DNA of 64,000 bases, from positions 34,473 through 98,472 of the forward strand of contig NZ_BAFE01000047.1 in assembly GCF_000247995.1 (NCBI RefSeq). The letters are read 5' to 3'. Below, piece by piece: positions 1 through 11,053 of the stretch. Position numbers and translations under genes: made by a program. Each line of letters opens with the position of its first letter. Position 1 is the stretch's first letter. Below the pieces are notes generated by a model. That model searched no databases. It worked only from the letters and a program-made list of their open reading frames with translations, and was not told where the DNA came from. This stretch comes from Mobilicoccus pelagius NBRC 104925 (lineage in GTDB: Bacteria > Actinomycetota > Actinomycetes > Actinomycetales > Dermatophilaceae).

Positions 1-3333
<3,333 letters not shown>

Positions 3334-3337
<4 letters not shown>

Positions 3338-3756
3338 CCGCCATGACCAACATGACGACCCTGCCCGCGACGGTGGCGACCGCTCCGGCCGAGCCCGCCT
3401 CGACGGGATCGGTGACGCTGTCGGTGTTCCTCATCGTCCTCGTCGTCGCGATGCTCGTCGCCCTGCTCATCAAAGGCCTCACCGCGGCACTCGGTCGCAC
3501 CGGCGCCGCAGCGGCCGCCCGCCGACCCGCCCCCGCGGCGCTCGCCGCCCGACCGGTGGGCGCCGCCGCGAGCGGCCCGACGACCGCCGCCGGACACGAC
3601 CCCCGCCACGTCGCGGCGATCTCCGCCGCGGTGTCGAGCGTGTTCGACGACGCCGCCGTCGTCGTCCACATCGAACCCGTCCGCGGAGCCGGATGGGCGG
3701 CCGAGGGACGCGCCGCCCACCACACCTCCCACAACGTCGGCCGCACCCACCGCTGA
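3334..3756 (+). CDS. mmdD: Small membrane anchor subunit (OAD gamma / MmdD-like)
   Basis: About 140 residues. The GTG at 3334 overlaps the mmdA stop (GTGA), implying translational coupling; the ATG at 3343 is an alternative start. One transmembrane helix (VTLSVFLIVLVVAMLVALLI) lies near residues 30-50, followed by an Ala/Pro-rich linker and a C-terminal segment with DPRHVAAISAAVSS and GWAAEGRAAHH. This resembles the conserved tail of oxaloacetate decarboxylase gamma / MmdD chains, which hold the carboxyltransferase against the membrane pump. Sequence conservation in this family is weak, so the call rests on topology, tail and position between mmdA and the carrier gene. Confidence 0.75.
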
Positions 3757-3866
3757 CACCCGTCGACGCGACCCGCCCACCGACGCCGTCGACCCCCACC
3801 ACGACACCCGCACGACCCGGCCGGACCTCCTCGGCGCCGGGCACGACCCCCCAGGAGTGACATCCG

Positions 3867-4316
3867 ATGCTGCGACACCTGCGCGTGACGGTCGAAGGAC
3901 ACGCCTACGACGTCACCGTCGAGGACCTCACGGATACCGGCAACCAGCTCTACCCCGACCACCGGTCGATGACGCCGACGAACGCCACCGCCCCCGTGAT
4001 GGCCCCGGCCGCCCCCGCGGCCACGCCCGTCGGTGGGGTGAGCACCTCGGCCGCGGCGCCCGCGGCCTCCGGTACGAACGCGGGACCCGGCGGTGAGCCC
4101 GGCGCGACGGCCGTCCTCGCCCCCATGAGCGGGGTCGTCGTCGAGATCAACGTCGGCGTCGGCGACTCCGTCCAGTCCGGGCAGGTCGTCGCCGTCATGG
4201 AGGCGATGAAGCTCAAGAGCCCGATCGTCGTCGGCACCACCGGCACCGTGGCCACGATCGACGCCGCAGTCGGGGACGCGGTCGAGTCCGGCGCCTCGAT
4301 CCTCACCCTCTCCTGA
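3867..4316 (+). CDS. mmdC: Biotin carboxyl carrier protein of the decarboxylase
   Basis: 149 residues with CAGGAG about 11 nt before the ATG. Residues 1-40 form a short lead domain, residues 40-75 an Ala/Pro/Thr-rich swinging linker, and the last ~70 residues a biotinyl/lipoyl hammerhead. The biotinylation motif EAMKL is present, with the acceptor at Lys115. It shuttles carboxybiotin from the alpha subunit to the membrane beta subunit, where decarboxylation drives sodium export. The 110 nt before it contain only the RBS, and its stop is 10 nt before the next start. Confidence 0.9.
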   Translation: MLRHLRVTVEGHAYDVTVEDLTDTGNQLYPDHRSMTPTNATAPVMAPAAPAATPVGGVSTSAAAPAASGTNAGPGGEPGATAVLAPMSGVVVEINVGVGDSVQSGQVVAVMEAMKLKSPIVVGTTGTVATIDAAVGDAVESGASILTLS

Positions 4317-4326
4317 GGGGCGCGTC

Positions 4327-5532
4327 GTGGGTCTCTCCGATCTCGGCGACATCTTCCAGGGCGTCGGCACCCTGTTCGCGCAGGACCCGAGCATCGCCCT
4401 CGGTCGCGTCGTCCTCATCTTCCTCGGGTTCCTCCTCGTCTACCTCGGCAAGAAGGAGGTCCTCGAGCCGCTGCTCATGATCCCGATGGGCCTCGGCATG
4501 TCGGCCGTCAACGCCGGCGTGCTCGTCCTCGGCGACGGCCGGACCGGTACGTTGTTCGTCGACCCCCTCGTCAAGGAGCCGAACGACGTCATCAACGTGC
4601 TGCAGATCAACTGGCTGCAGCCCGTCTACACGTTCATGTTCAGCAACGGCCTCATCGCGTGCCTCGTGTTCATGGGCATCGGCGTGCTCCTCGACGTCGG
4701 GTACGTCATGGCCCGCCCGTTCCAGAGCATGATCATCGCCCTGTTCGCCGAGGCGGGGACGTTCGTCGTCTTCCCCCTCGCCCAGATGCTCGGCATGACC
4801 CCCGGTCAGGCCGCGGCCGTCTCGACGATCGGCGGCGCGGACGGCCCCATGGTCCTCTTCGTGTCGCTCATCCTCTCCCCCGACCTCTTCGTGCCGATCA
4901 CCGTCGTCGGCTACCTCTACCTCGGCCTCGCCTACGGCGCGTTCCCGTACCTCGTGCGGGCCCTCGTCCCGGCGAAGCTGCGGGGGATCCCGATGCCTCC
5001 CGGCCCGCAGAAGAAGATCACCTCGGGCAGCAAGCTCGCGTTCGCCGTCGTCGTCTGCACCCTGCTGTGCCTGCTGTTCCCCGTCGCCGCGCCGCTGTTC
5101 CTCTCGCTGTTCATCGGTGTCGCGGTGCGCGAGGCCGGGATCGTCCAGTTCCAGGACCTCATCAGCAAGGTGTTCCTCTACGGGGCGACGTTCTTCCTCG
5201 GCCTCACCCTCGGCGTCCTCTGCGAGGCGGGCACGCTGCTCGACCCCGTCGTCCTCAAGCTCCTGCTGCTCGGCATGCTCGCGCTCACGATCTCCGCGAT
5301 CGGCGGCATCGCCGGCGGGTACGTCATGTACTTCGCCACGGGTGGCAAGGTGAACCCCGTCGTCGGCATCGCCGGTGTGAGCTGCGTGCCCACCACGGCG
5401 AAGGTCGCTCAGAAGGTCGCCGGTCACGAGAACCCGGCCGCGGTGATCATGCCGCAGGCCCTCGGCGCGAACATCAGCGGCGTCATCACCTCGGCGATCA
5501 TCGCCGGCGCGTTCGTCGCGCTGCTGCGCTGA
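4327..5532 (+). CDS. mmdB: Sodium-translocating decarboxylase beta subunit (OAD beta family)
   Basis: 401 residues, GTG start with GAGGGG overlapping the end of mmdC. A polytopic membrane protein with about ten hydrophobic segments. It carries family landmarks such as VDPLVKEPNDVINVLQINW, VSTIGGADGPMVLF near residue 170 (region of the sodium-coupling Asp in this family) and the C-terminal GVSCVPTTAKVAQKV with MPQALGANISGVI. It decarboxylates carboxybiotin with proton uptake and moves sodium out of the cell. It is the most diagnostic member of the operon and rules out a simple acyl-CoA carboxylase locus. No epsilon subunit gene was seen. Confidence 0.93.
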   Translation: MGLSDLGDIFQGVGTLFAQDPSIALGRVVLIFLGFLLVYLGKKEVLEPLLMIPMGLGMSAVNAGVLVLGDGRTGTLFVDPLVKEPNDVINVLQINWLQPVYTFMFSNGLIACLVFMGIGVLLDVGYVMARPFQSMIIALFAEAGTFVVFPLAQMLGMTPGQAAAVSTIGGADGPMVLFVSLILSPDLFVPITVVGYLYLGLAYGAFPYLVRALVPAKLRGIPMPPGPQKKITSGSKLAFAVVVCTLLCLLFPVAAPLFLSLFIGVAVREAGIVQFQDLISKVFLYGATFFLGLTLGVLCEAGTLLDPVVLKLLLLGMLALTISAIGGIAGGYVMYFATGGKVNPVVGIAGVSCVPTTAKVAQKVAGHENPAAVIMPQALGANISGVITSAIIAGAFVALLR

Positions 5533-5752
5533 CCGCCCCGGCCCGCGTCCCCGAGCGCGGCGCCTCACCTCCGACGGGGGGCCCGCGGTCGCACACGACG
5601 ACGGGGAATCCGACACCGCGTCCGACACCACGTCCGACCGTGGGATGCCCGCGAGGCGTCGTCCGGGAGAATCGGTACGGCCCGGCCGGGAATGACGCCC
5701 GTCCCCGACCCGTTGCCGCACACGTCCCACCCCCACGTCCCCGAGGTCCCCC

Positions 5753-7603
5753 ATGCCTGCACGCCCCGACTCCACCCGTCCGTCCGGCGACCCCGGACCC
5801 GACCGGGAGAAGGGGATGATCGGGTCCCTCGTCGCGATCATGCGGTTCACCGGGGAGCTGCGCACGGCCTACGTCGTCGTCGCCCTGTGCGCCGTCGTCA
5901 CGGCGGCCGCGGGGCTCGTCACGCCGTTCCTCATCGGCCGTGCGACGGACCTCATCGTCCAGGCGGTCTCCTCCGGGCGGACCGCCGACTCGGTGCAGCC
6001 GCTCGCACTGCTCGCCGGGGCGATCCTCCTCACCCAGCTCCTCGCCACCGTCGTCCAGAACGTCGGCGGCTACACCGGCGACGTCCTCTCCAACCGCATC
6101 CGGGCGATGCTCTCGACCCGATACCTCGACAAGCTGCTCCGCCTCCCGCAGAGCTGGTTCGACGAGGAGATGACCGGCACGATCGTCTCCCGCCTCAACC
6201 GGTCCATCGCCGAGGTGTCGCAGTTCGCCAAGGCGATGGCGAACACGTTCTTCACGATGCTCGTGCAGACGATCGCGGTGCTCGTCATCAGCGCCGTCTA
6301 CTACTGGCCGCTCGCGGTGCTGCTCCTCGTCGTGTTCCCTGTCTACGTGTGGCTCACCGGCCTCACCTCACGCACGTGGCAGCGGCTCGAGGGCGAGAAG
6401 AACGCCCACATCGACGCCGCGGGTGGCCGATTCGCCGAGGTCGTCGGGCAGATCCGCGTCGTGCGCTCGTTCGCGCGGGAGCGGCACGAGCTCGAGACGT
6501 TCACCGACCACTTCGACGAGACCGACGCGACCACGGAGGCGCAGGCGCGGCACTGGCACACGATGGACGTCATCCGCCGGGGCGTCCTCAACGTCGTCTT
6601 CGCCGGCATGTACTTCCTCATCTTCTGGCGCACCCTCGAGGGCGGTTTCTCGATCGGCGTGATGGTGCTCCTCATCCAGCTCGTGTCGATGGCCCGCCAG
6701 CCCGTCGAGATGATGAGCTTCATGCTCGACACCGCTCAGCACGCGGTCGCGGGCTCCCGCGACTACTTCCGCGTCATGAACGCCACCGAGGCCCTCGCGG
6801 CCGAGACGATGCCCGCGCTCCCCGACCGTGCCGACGACGCCCCCGTGCTCGAGTTCGACGACGTGCGGTTCGGGTACGGCGACGGCCCCGACGTGCTCCG
6901 CGACGTGACGTTCGACGTGCGCCGCGGCGAGCGCGTCGCACTCGTGAGCGAGTCCGGCGGCGGCAAGACGACGCTCGTCAACCTCCTCCTCGGCCTCTAC
7001 CCGCTGCGCTCCGGGCGGATCCTCCTCGAGGGCGTCGACATCGCCGACCTGCCCCCGGAGGAGCTGCGTCGACGCATCTCGATCGTCTTTCAGGACCCGT
7101 CGCTGTTCTCCGACACCGTCGGAGAGAACATCCGCTACGGCAACCCCGACGCCTCCGCTGCGGACGTCGAACGGGCCGCGGCGGGCGCGAACGCCGCCGA
7201 CTTCATCGCCGGGCTCGACGACGAGTTCGACTCCCTCATCGGGGAGCGGGGCCTCAAGCTCTCCGGCGGTCAGAAGCAGCGGATCTCCGTCGCGCGGGCC
7301 ATGCTCAAGGACGCGTCCGTCCTCGTCCTCGACGAGGCGACGAGCGCGCTCGACACCCGTTCGGAGCGGGCCGTGCAGGAGGGCCTCAAGACCCTCATGC
7401 GGGGGCGCACGTCCCTCGTCATCGCGCACCGGCTCTCGACGATCGCGGGCGTCGACCGCATCGTCACGCTCCAGGACGGCGTCGTCGACGAGATCGGCAC
7501 GCCCGCCGAGCTCGCCCGCACCGACGGCGTCTACGGCCGACTCCTCGCCCTGCAGCGACGGGGCGAGGACTCCTACCTCAACGCCTACCAGACCGCCCGC
7601 TGA
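5753..7603 (+). CDS. ABC exporter, fused permease-ATPase half-transporter
   Basis: 616 residues. Residues 25-330 are a six-helix exporter transmembrane domain and residues 360-600 an ATPase domain. The ABC signature LSGGQKQR is near residue 503, Walker B VLVLDEATSALD near 523 and the switch His in VIAHRLST near 560. The Walker A loop reads SESGGGKTT (residues 399-407): the usual first Gly is Ser. It resembles MsbA/lipid- or multidrug-type exporters, but no substrate can be assigned. The ATG at 5816, preceded by GGAGAAGGGG, is an alternative start that would remove a 21-residue Pro-rich tail. Confidence 0.85.
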   Translation: MPARPDSTRPSGDPGPDREKGMIGSLVAIMRFTGELRTAYVVVALCAVVTAAAGLVTPFLIGRATDLIVQAVSSGRTADSVQPLALLAGAILLTQLLATVVQNVGGYTGDVLSNRIRAMLSTRYLDKLLRLPQSWFDEEMTGTIVSRLNRSIAEVSQFAKAMANTFFTMLVQTIAVLVISAVYYWPLAVLLLVVFPVYVWLTGLTSRTWQRLEGEKNAHIDAAGGRFAEVVGQIRVVRSFARERHELETFTDHFDETDATTEAQARHWHTMDVIRRGVLNVVFAGMYFLIFWRTLEGGFSIGVMVLLIQLVSMARQPVEMMSFMLDTAQHAVAGSRDYFRVMNATEALAAETMPALPDRADDAPVLEFDDVRFGYGDGPDVLRDVTFDVRRGERVALVSESGGGKTTLVNLLLGLYPLRSGRILLEGVDIADLPPEELRRRISIVFQDPSLFSDTVGENIRYGNPDASAADVERAAAGANAADFIAGLDDEFDSLIGERGLKLSGGQKQRISVARAMLKDASVLVLDEATSALDTRSERAVQEGLKTLMRGRTSLVIAHRLSTIAGVDRIVTLQDGVVDEIGTPAELARTDGVYGRLLALQRRGEDSYLNAYQTAR

Positions 7604-7714
7604 CGGGCTCGGGTCGCCGGTCGGACCACGAGAGCGGGCCCTGACGACGATCACCGATGCGGGCCCTCCCCGGATCGCTTCCGGCCGCACCGCCGTGACC
7701 AGCCGATGCACGAA

Positions 7715-7747
7715 CGGGCCCCGCACCCTCGTGTGCGGTGGAGCCCG
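7715..7747. terminator. Hairpin between convergent genes
   Basis: Stem CGGGC/CCGCAC pairing with GTGCGG/GCCCG with small bulges, located between the exporter (plus) and the MTHFR-like gene (minus). No U-tract. A weaker GGGCCC repeat lies just upstream. Confidence 0.4.
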
Positions 7748-7754
7748 AGGTGGG

Positions 7755-8672
7755 TCAGCGGCGCATCTCGAAGTCGATCTGGCGGGCGACGTGGACGGCC
7801 GCGTCGATCTCGGTGCGGCGGGTGGAGACGCTCTCGACGTTGAACCCGACGGGCACGCCGAGGTGGTCGCAGAACGCCCGCAGCTCGCGCGCGGTGTCGA
7901 GCGCGTGGACGACGGACATCCCGAGCGGGTCGTCGGAGTGGACGAGCTCGTTGCGCACCCACTGCGGCACGTCGACGCCGAGCCACTGGAGGAACTCGAG
8001 GGTCTTGCGGGAGCCGCACAACGACAGGGTGAACACGAGCCGCGCGGGCGCGAGGCCGCGGGTGCGGCACGTGTACGCGTAGTCGGAGGCGACGTTCTTC
8101 GCCCCCGCCATGTCGTAGACCACCTGGGAGACGAAGAAGCTCACCCCGGCCTCCTGCTTGGCGATGAGCCGCATGTGTTCGTCGCCGCGGCCACCGTGGC
8201 GCTCGGGGATCATCACCGCGCCGAGCGGCATGTCGGGACGCCGCGCCCGGCACAGTGCCTGCGCGTCGGGCAGGGAGATGTCGAGCGGCCTGTCGGAGGT
8301 CGGCGCGCCGACGAACACCGTCGCCTGCCCCTGCGGCGTCGAGTCCAGCCACGCCGTGAGGCTCGGCTCGTCGTGTTTGGCGATCGAGCGGTACACGACC
8401 GCGGGCGCGTCGAGCGCGCCGAGGTGCTGGTCGAGGAAGTCCCCGGGATCGAGGGTCTCGAGGTAGGGGAACGGACGCTCCTCGTCGGTGCGCTCGGACT
8501 CGTCGTCGAGGTCGTAGAGGATGAGGCCGTCGATGTCGAGACCGCCGAGGCGCGTGAGCATCGCGTCGGCGACCTCCTGCGCGCGGTCCTCGGAGACGGT
8601 GATGCGCGGCGGGGTCATCCCGAAGAGCAGGAGGACGTCCCGATCGGCAAGGGCGGTGGCGAAGTCGGACAC
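7755..8672 (-). CDS. Methylenetetrahydrofolate reductase-like protein
   Basis: 305 residues from a GTG at 8672. The start was chosen because TACCCT sits exactly 6 nt upstream; upstream in-frame ATG 8741 would add 23 Arg/Pro-rich residues. The barrel-like sequence resembles the divergent actinobacterial MetF-type proteins: MTPPRITVSEDRAQEVADAM at the N-terminus, LGAVMIPERHGGRGDEHMRL, EAGVSFFVSQVVYD and a C-terminal LGVPVGFNVESVSTRR. The family would reduce 5,10-methylene-THF to 5-methyl-THF for methionine synthesis. Similarity to canonical MetF is distant, so activity is inferred only. No methionine genes are adjacent. Confidence 0.65.
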   Translation of the reverse strand: MSDFATALADRDVLLLFGMTPPRITVSEDRAQEVADAMLTRLGGLDIDGLILYDLDDESERTDEERPFPYLETLDPGDFLDQHLGALDAPAVVYRSIAKHDEPSLTAWLDSTPQGQATVFVGAPTSDRPLDISLPDAQALCRARRPDMPLGAVMIPERHGGRGDEHMRLIAKQEAGVSFFVSQVVYDMAGAKNVASDYAYTCRTRGLAPARLVFTLSLCGSRKTLEFLQWLGVDVPQWVRNELVHSDDPLGMSVVHALDTARELRAFCDHLGVPVGFNVESVSTRRTEIDAAVHVARQIDFEMRR

Positions 8673-8678
8673 GCCCGC

Positions 8679-8684
8679 AGGGTA
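8679..8684 (-). promoter_or_regulatory. -10 element, leaderless promoter
   Basis: TACCCT on the minus strand, 6 nt before the GTG of the MTHFR-like gene; it decides the start choice. Confidence 0.5.
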
Positions 8685-8821
8685 CGCGGCGCGCCCCGAG
8701 CGGATGCCGGGAAGGGGTCGGGCGGGACGGCGGCGTCGCACCCCGGCGGCGGGGGGGAGGTGTCGAGGAGGGGCATCGCGGGTAAGGGAGGGTCGATCCG
8801 CCGACGAAAGGAGCCATCACC

Positions 8822-9370
8822 ATGGCCGACATCACCGACACGAAGGTCGCCTTCCTCCTCGGCAACGGAGTGGAGCAGGCAGAATTCACGGAGCCGTGGG
8901 ACGCGGTGAAGAAGGCGGGCGGTACCCCCGTGCTCGTCTCCCCCGAATCCGGTTCGATCACCGCGATGAAGGGCGACTGGGACCACGCGGACTCCTTCGA
9001 CGTGGACGTCGAGGTGAAGGATGCCAAGGCCGACGACTACGACGCGCTCGTCGTTCCGGGCGGTACGGTCAATGCCGACTCCCTCCGCATCGACTCGGAC
9101 GCCCAGGAGTTCGTCAAGGCGTTCTTCGCCGCCGACAAGCCCGTCGCGTCGATCTGTCACGGGCCCTGGATCCTCATCGACGCGGGCCTCGCGAAGGGTC
9201 GCCGCATGACGTCCTACGTCTCGATCTCCACCGACCTGAAGAACGCCGGGGTCACGTGGACCGACGAGGAGTGCGTCGTCGACGGCAACCTGATCACGAG
9301 CCGCGCCCCCGGGGACCTCGAGGTCTTCTGCTCGACGCTCGTCGAGAAGATCGCCGCCGCGAAGAAGTGA
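8822..9370 (+). CDS. DJ-1/PfpI family protein
   Basis: 182 residues, start supported by GAAAGGAG 8 nt upstream. Single flavodoxin-like glutaminase-type domain. The conserved Glu is in NGVEQAEF (near residue 19), and the nucleophile elbow is ASICHGPW with Cys112 and His113. Family members include general stress protein 18-like peptidases, chaperones and glyoxalase III-type deglycases. The tail DLEVFCSTLVEKI matches YraA/PfpI-like proteins. It stands alone and is followed by a strong hairpin, so it is monocistronic. A stress role is likely but the reaction is not determined. Confidence 0.88.
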   Translation: MADITDTKVAFLLGNGVEQAEFTEPWDAVKKAGGTPVLVSPESGSITAMKGDWDHADSFDVDVEVKDAKADDYDALVVPGGTVNADSLRIDSDAQEFVKAFFAADKPVASICHGPWILIDAGLAKGRRMTSYVSISTDLKNAGVTWTDEECVVDGNLITSRAPGDLEVFCSTLVEKIAAAKK

Positions 9371-9384
9371 CGCGACCCCCGAAC

Positions 9385-9416
9385 GGACGGGCCCTGCCTC
9401 ACGGCGGGGCCCGTCC
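9385..9416 (+). terminator. Rho-independent-like hairpin after the DJ-1 gene
   Basis: Perfect 10-bp stem GGACGGGCCC / GGGCCCGTCC around a 12-nt loop, 15 nt after the stop codon; no U-run, as is common at high GC. Confidence 0.65.
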
Positions 9417-9562
9417 ACGTCTCCGAGGGAGATCCTGGGGCGATCACGGGACGATCCGGCCCTCACGAGCCGGCGCGATTCCTCACCGATGGGCGCGATC
9501 GGCTCCGCGGATCGGCGCGGTGGGGGACGATGATCCCCACGCGACGGAGCGAAGGAGACGCC

Positions 9563-10594
9563 ATGCCCCGCAAGATCGTCCTCGACTGCGACCCCGGCCT
9601 CGACGACGCCGTGGCGATCATGCTCGCGCAGGGCAACCCCGACGTGGAACTCCTCGCCGTGACGACGGTCGGCGGCAACCAGTCGCTCGAGAAGGTCACC
9701 CGCAACGCCCTGGGCGTCGGGTCCCTCGCGGGGGTCACCGCGCCGGTCGCGGCAGGCGCCGACAGCCCGCTGCTCGAGCCGGCCCAGGACGCGGGGCACG
9801 TGCACGGCGAGTCCGGACTTGGGGGCGTCGACACCCCCGAGTCGACGATCGAGCTGGACACCCGCCACGCGGTCGAGGTCATCGTCGACACCGTGATGTG
9901 TGAGGAGCCGGGGACGGTGACCCTCGTGCCCGTCGGCCCGCTCACGAACATCGCCCTCGCCGTCCGGCGCGAGCCGCGTATCGTCGAGCGCGTCGCGGAG
10001 GTCGTGCTCATGGGCGGGGCGATCCGCGTGGGCAACCAGTCCCCCGTCGCGGAGTTCAACATCGCATGCGACCCGGAGGCCGCCCAGATCGTCTTCTCCG
10101 CCGGTTGGAGGGTGACGATGGTCGGCCTCGACCTCACCCACCAGGCGCAGGCGACCGAGGAGGTCTTCGCCCGCATCGCCGAGGTGGGCGGCCCGGTCGC
10201 CGACCTCACCCTCGGGATGCTCTCGTTCTACCGCGACTCCTACCGGTCGAGCGGCCGCCTCGACCATCCGCCGCTGCACGACCCATGCGCCGTCGCCTAC
10301 GCCGTCGACCCCGACGTGATGACGACCCGCCGCGCCCCGATCTCCGTCGAGCTCACGGGCACCCTCACCCGCGGCATGACGGTCGCCGACCTGCGTCTCC
10401 CGGCGGACGAGTCCTGCCCGACGCAGGTCGCCGAACAGCTCGACGTCGACCGGTTCTGGAATCTCGTGCTCGACGCGCTCCACCGTGTCGCCGCGGCCGG
10501 GCCCACACCCGCCCCCGGGGCCGTGGCGCCCACGCCGGCGGTCGACGCCGCCGACCTCGTCGAGACGACCGAGCAGGTCGACGCCCCCGGGTGA
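9563..10594 (+). CDS. Inosine-uridine preferring nucleoside hydrolase
   Basis: 343 residues; ATG with GAAGGAG 7 nt upstream. The N-terminal motif is DCDPGLDDA (residues 8-16), where IunH-type enzymes have DCDPGHDDA; the calcium-binding Asp residues (8, 10, 14, 15) are kept and the His is Leu. Further family motifs are LMGGAIRVGNQSPVAEFN near residue 150 and HDPCAVAYAVDPDV near 245, which supplies the late Asp. It would hydrolyse the N-glycosidic bond of ribonucleosides for purine/pyrimidine salvage. The C-terminal ~35 residues are Pro/Ala-rich and outside the domain. No transporter or ribokinase is adjacent. Confidence 0.88.
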   Translation: MPRKIVLDCDPGLDDAVAIMLAQGNPDVELLAVTTVGGNQSLEKVTRNALGVGSLAGVTAPVAAGADSPLLEPAQDAGHVHGESGLGGVDTPESTIELDTRHAVEVIVDTVMCEEPGTVTLVPVGPLTNIALAVRREPRIVERVAEVVLMGGAIRVGNQSPVAEFNIACDPEAAQIVFSAGWRVTMVGLDLTHQAQATEEVFARIAEVGGPVADLTLGMLSFYRDSYRSSGRLDHPPLHDPCAVAYAVDPDVMTTRRAPISVELTGTLTRGMTVADLRLPADESCPTQVAEQLDVDRFWNLVLDALHRVAAAGPTPAPGAVAPTPAVDAADLVETTEQVDAPG

Positions 10595-10651
10595 ACCGCA
10601 GGACACCGACCCCGCCGCCACGCGCCCACGCGCGACACGCCCCCCGCCGGT

Positions 10652-10657
10652 TAGCCT
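10652..10657 (+). promoter_or_regulatory. -10 element, leaderless promoter
   Basis: TAGCCT, 7 nt before the ATG at 10665, ahead of the small membrane protein and potassium channel genes. Confidence 0.5.
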
Positions 10658-10664
10658 CGAAGAC

Positions 10665-11051
10665 ATGAATCTCGAGAAGGTCGTCTTCTCCTTCGTCGTC
10701 CTGCTCGCCGCAACGCTCAACTTCGGGTTCTTCATCGGGGAGCTCGGCGACCCGGCGATGCACAGCCCGTGGGAGCTCTACGCCGCGGTCATCGTCAACG
10801 TCATCGCGCTCGTCCTCAAGTTCGGCGACCGCACCCTGATGGGAGCGACGCACCTCGCCACCTCCCTCGTTGCCGTGCTGCAGCTCTTCACCGCGACGTG
10901 CCTGCTCGTCTACTTCCAGAACACCCAACCCGACGAACTCACCCCGCGCGCGATCTCGATGGTCGTGTCCCTCTCCGGCGGGGCTCTCCTCGCCAACGTC
11001 GTCTCGCTCGTACTCCTCGTCGTCGAGACGATCTCCTTCCAGCGCCGCTGA
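10665..11051 (+). CDS. Small four-helix membrane protein (DUF6394-like) paired with a K+ channel
   Basis: 128 residues with four hydrophobic segments: VVFSFVVLLAATLNFGFFIG, ELYAAVIVNVIALVLKF, LATSLVAVLQLFTATCLLVYF and GGALLANVVSLVLLVV. There is no signal peptide or catalytic motif. It ends 2 nt before the potassium channel ATG, so the two are one operon and the protein may be an accessory membrane subunit. I recall similar small proteins beside RCK channels under a DUF6394-type label, but cannot confirm the family here. Transcription appears to start at the ATG itself. Confidence 0.75.
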   Translation: MNLEKVVFSFVVLLAATLNFGFFIGELGDPAMHSPWELYAAVIVNVIALVLKFGDRTLMGATHLATSLVAVLQLFTATCLLVYFQNTQPDELTPRAISMVVSLSGGALLANVVSLVLLVVETISFQRR

Positions 11052-11053
11052 CG

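Noticed and set aside
8615..10735. 706-residue minus-strand frame over the DJ-1 and nucleoside hydrolase genes
   Set aside because: Shadow composition; the plus strand has two complete recognised proteins with RBSs.
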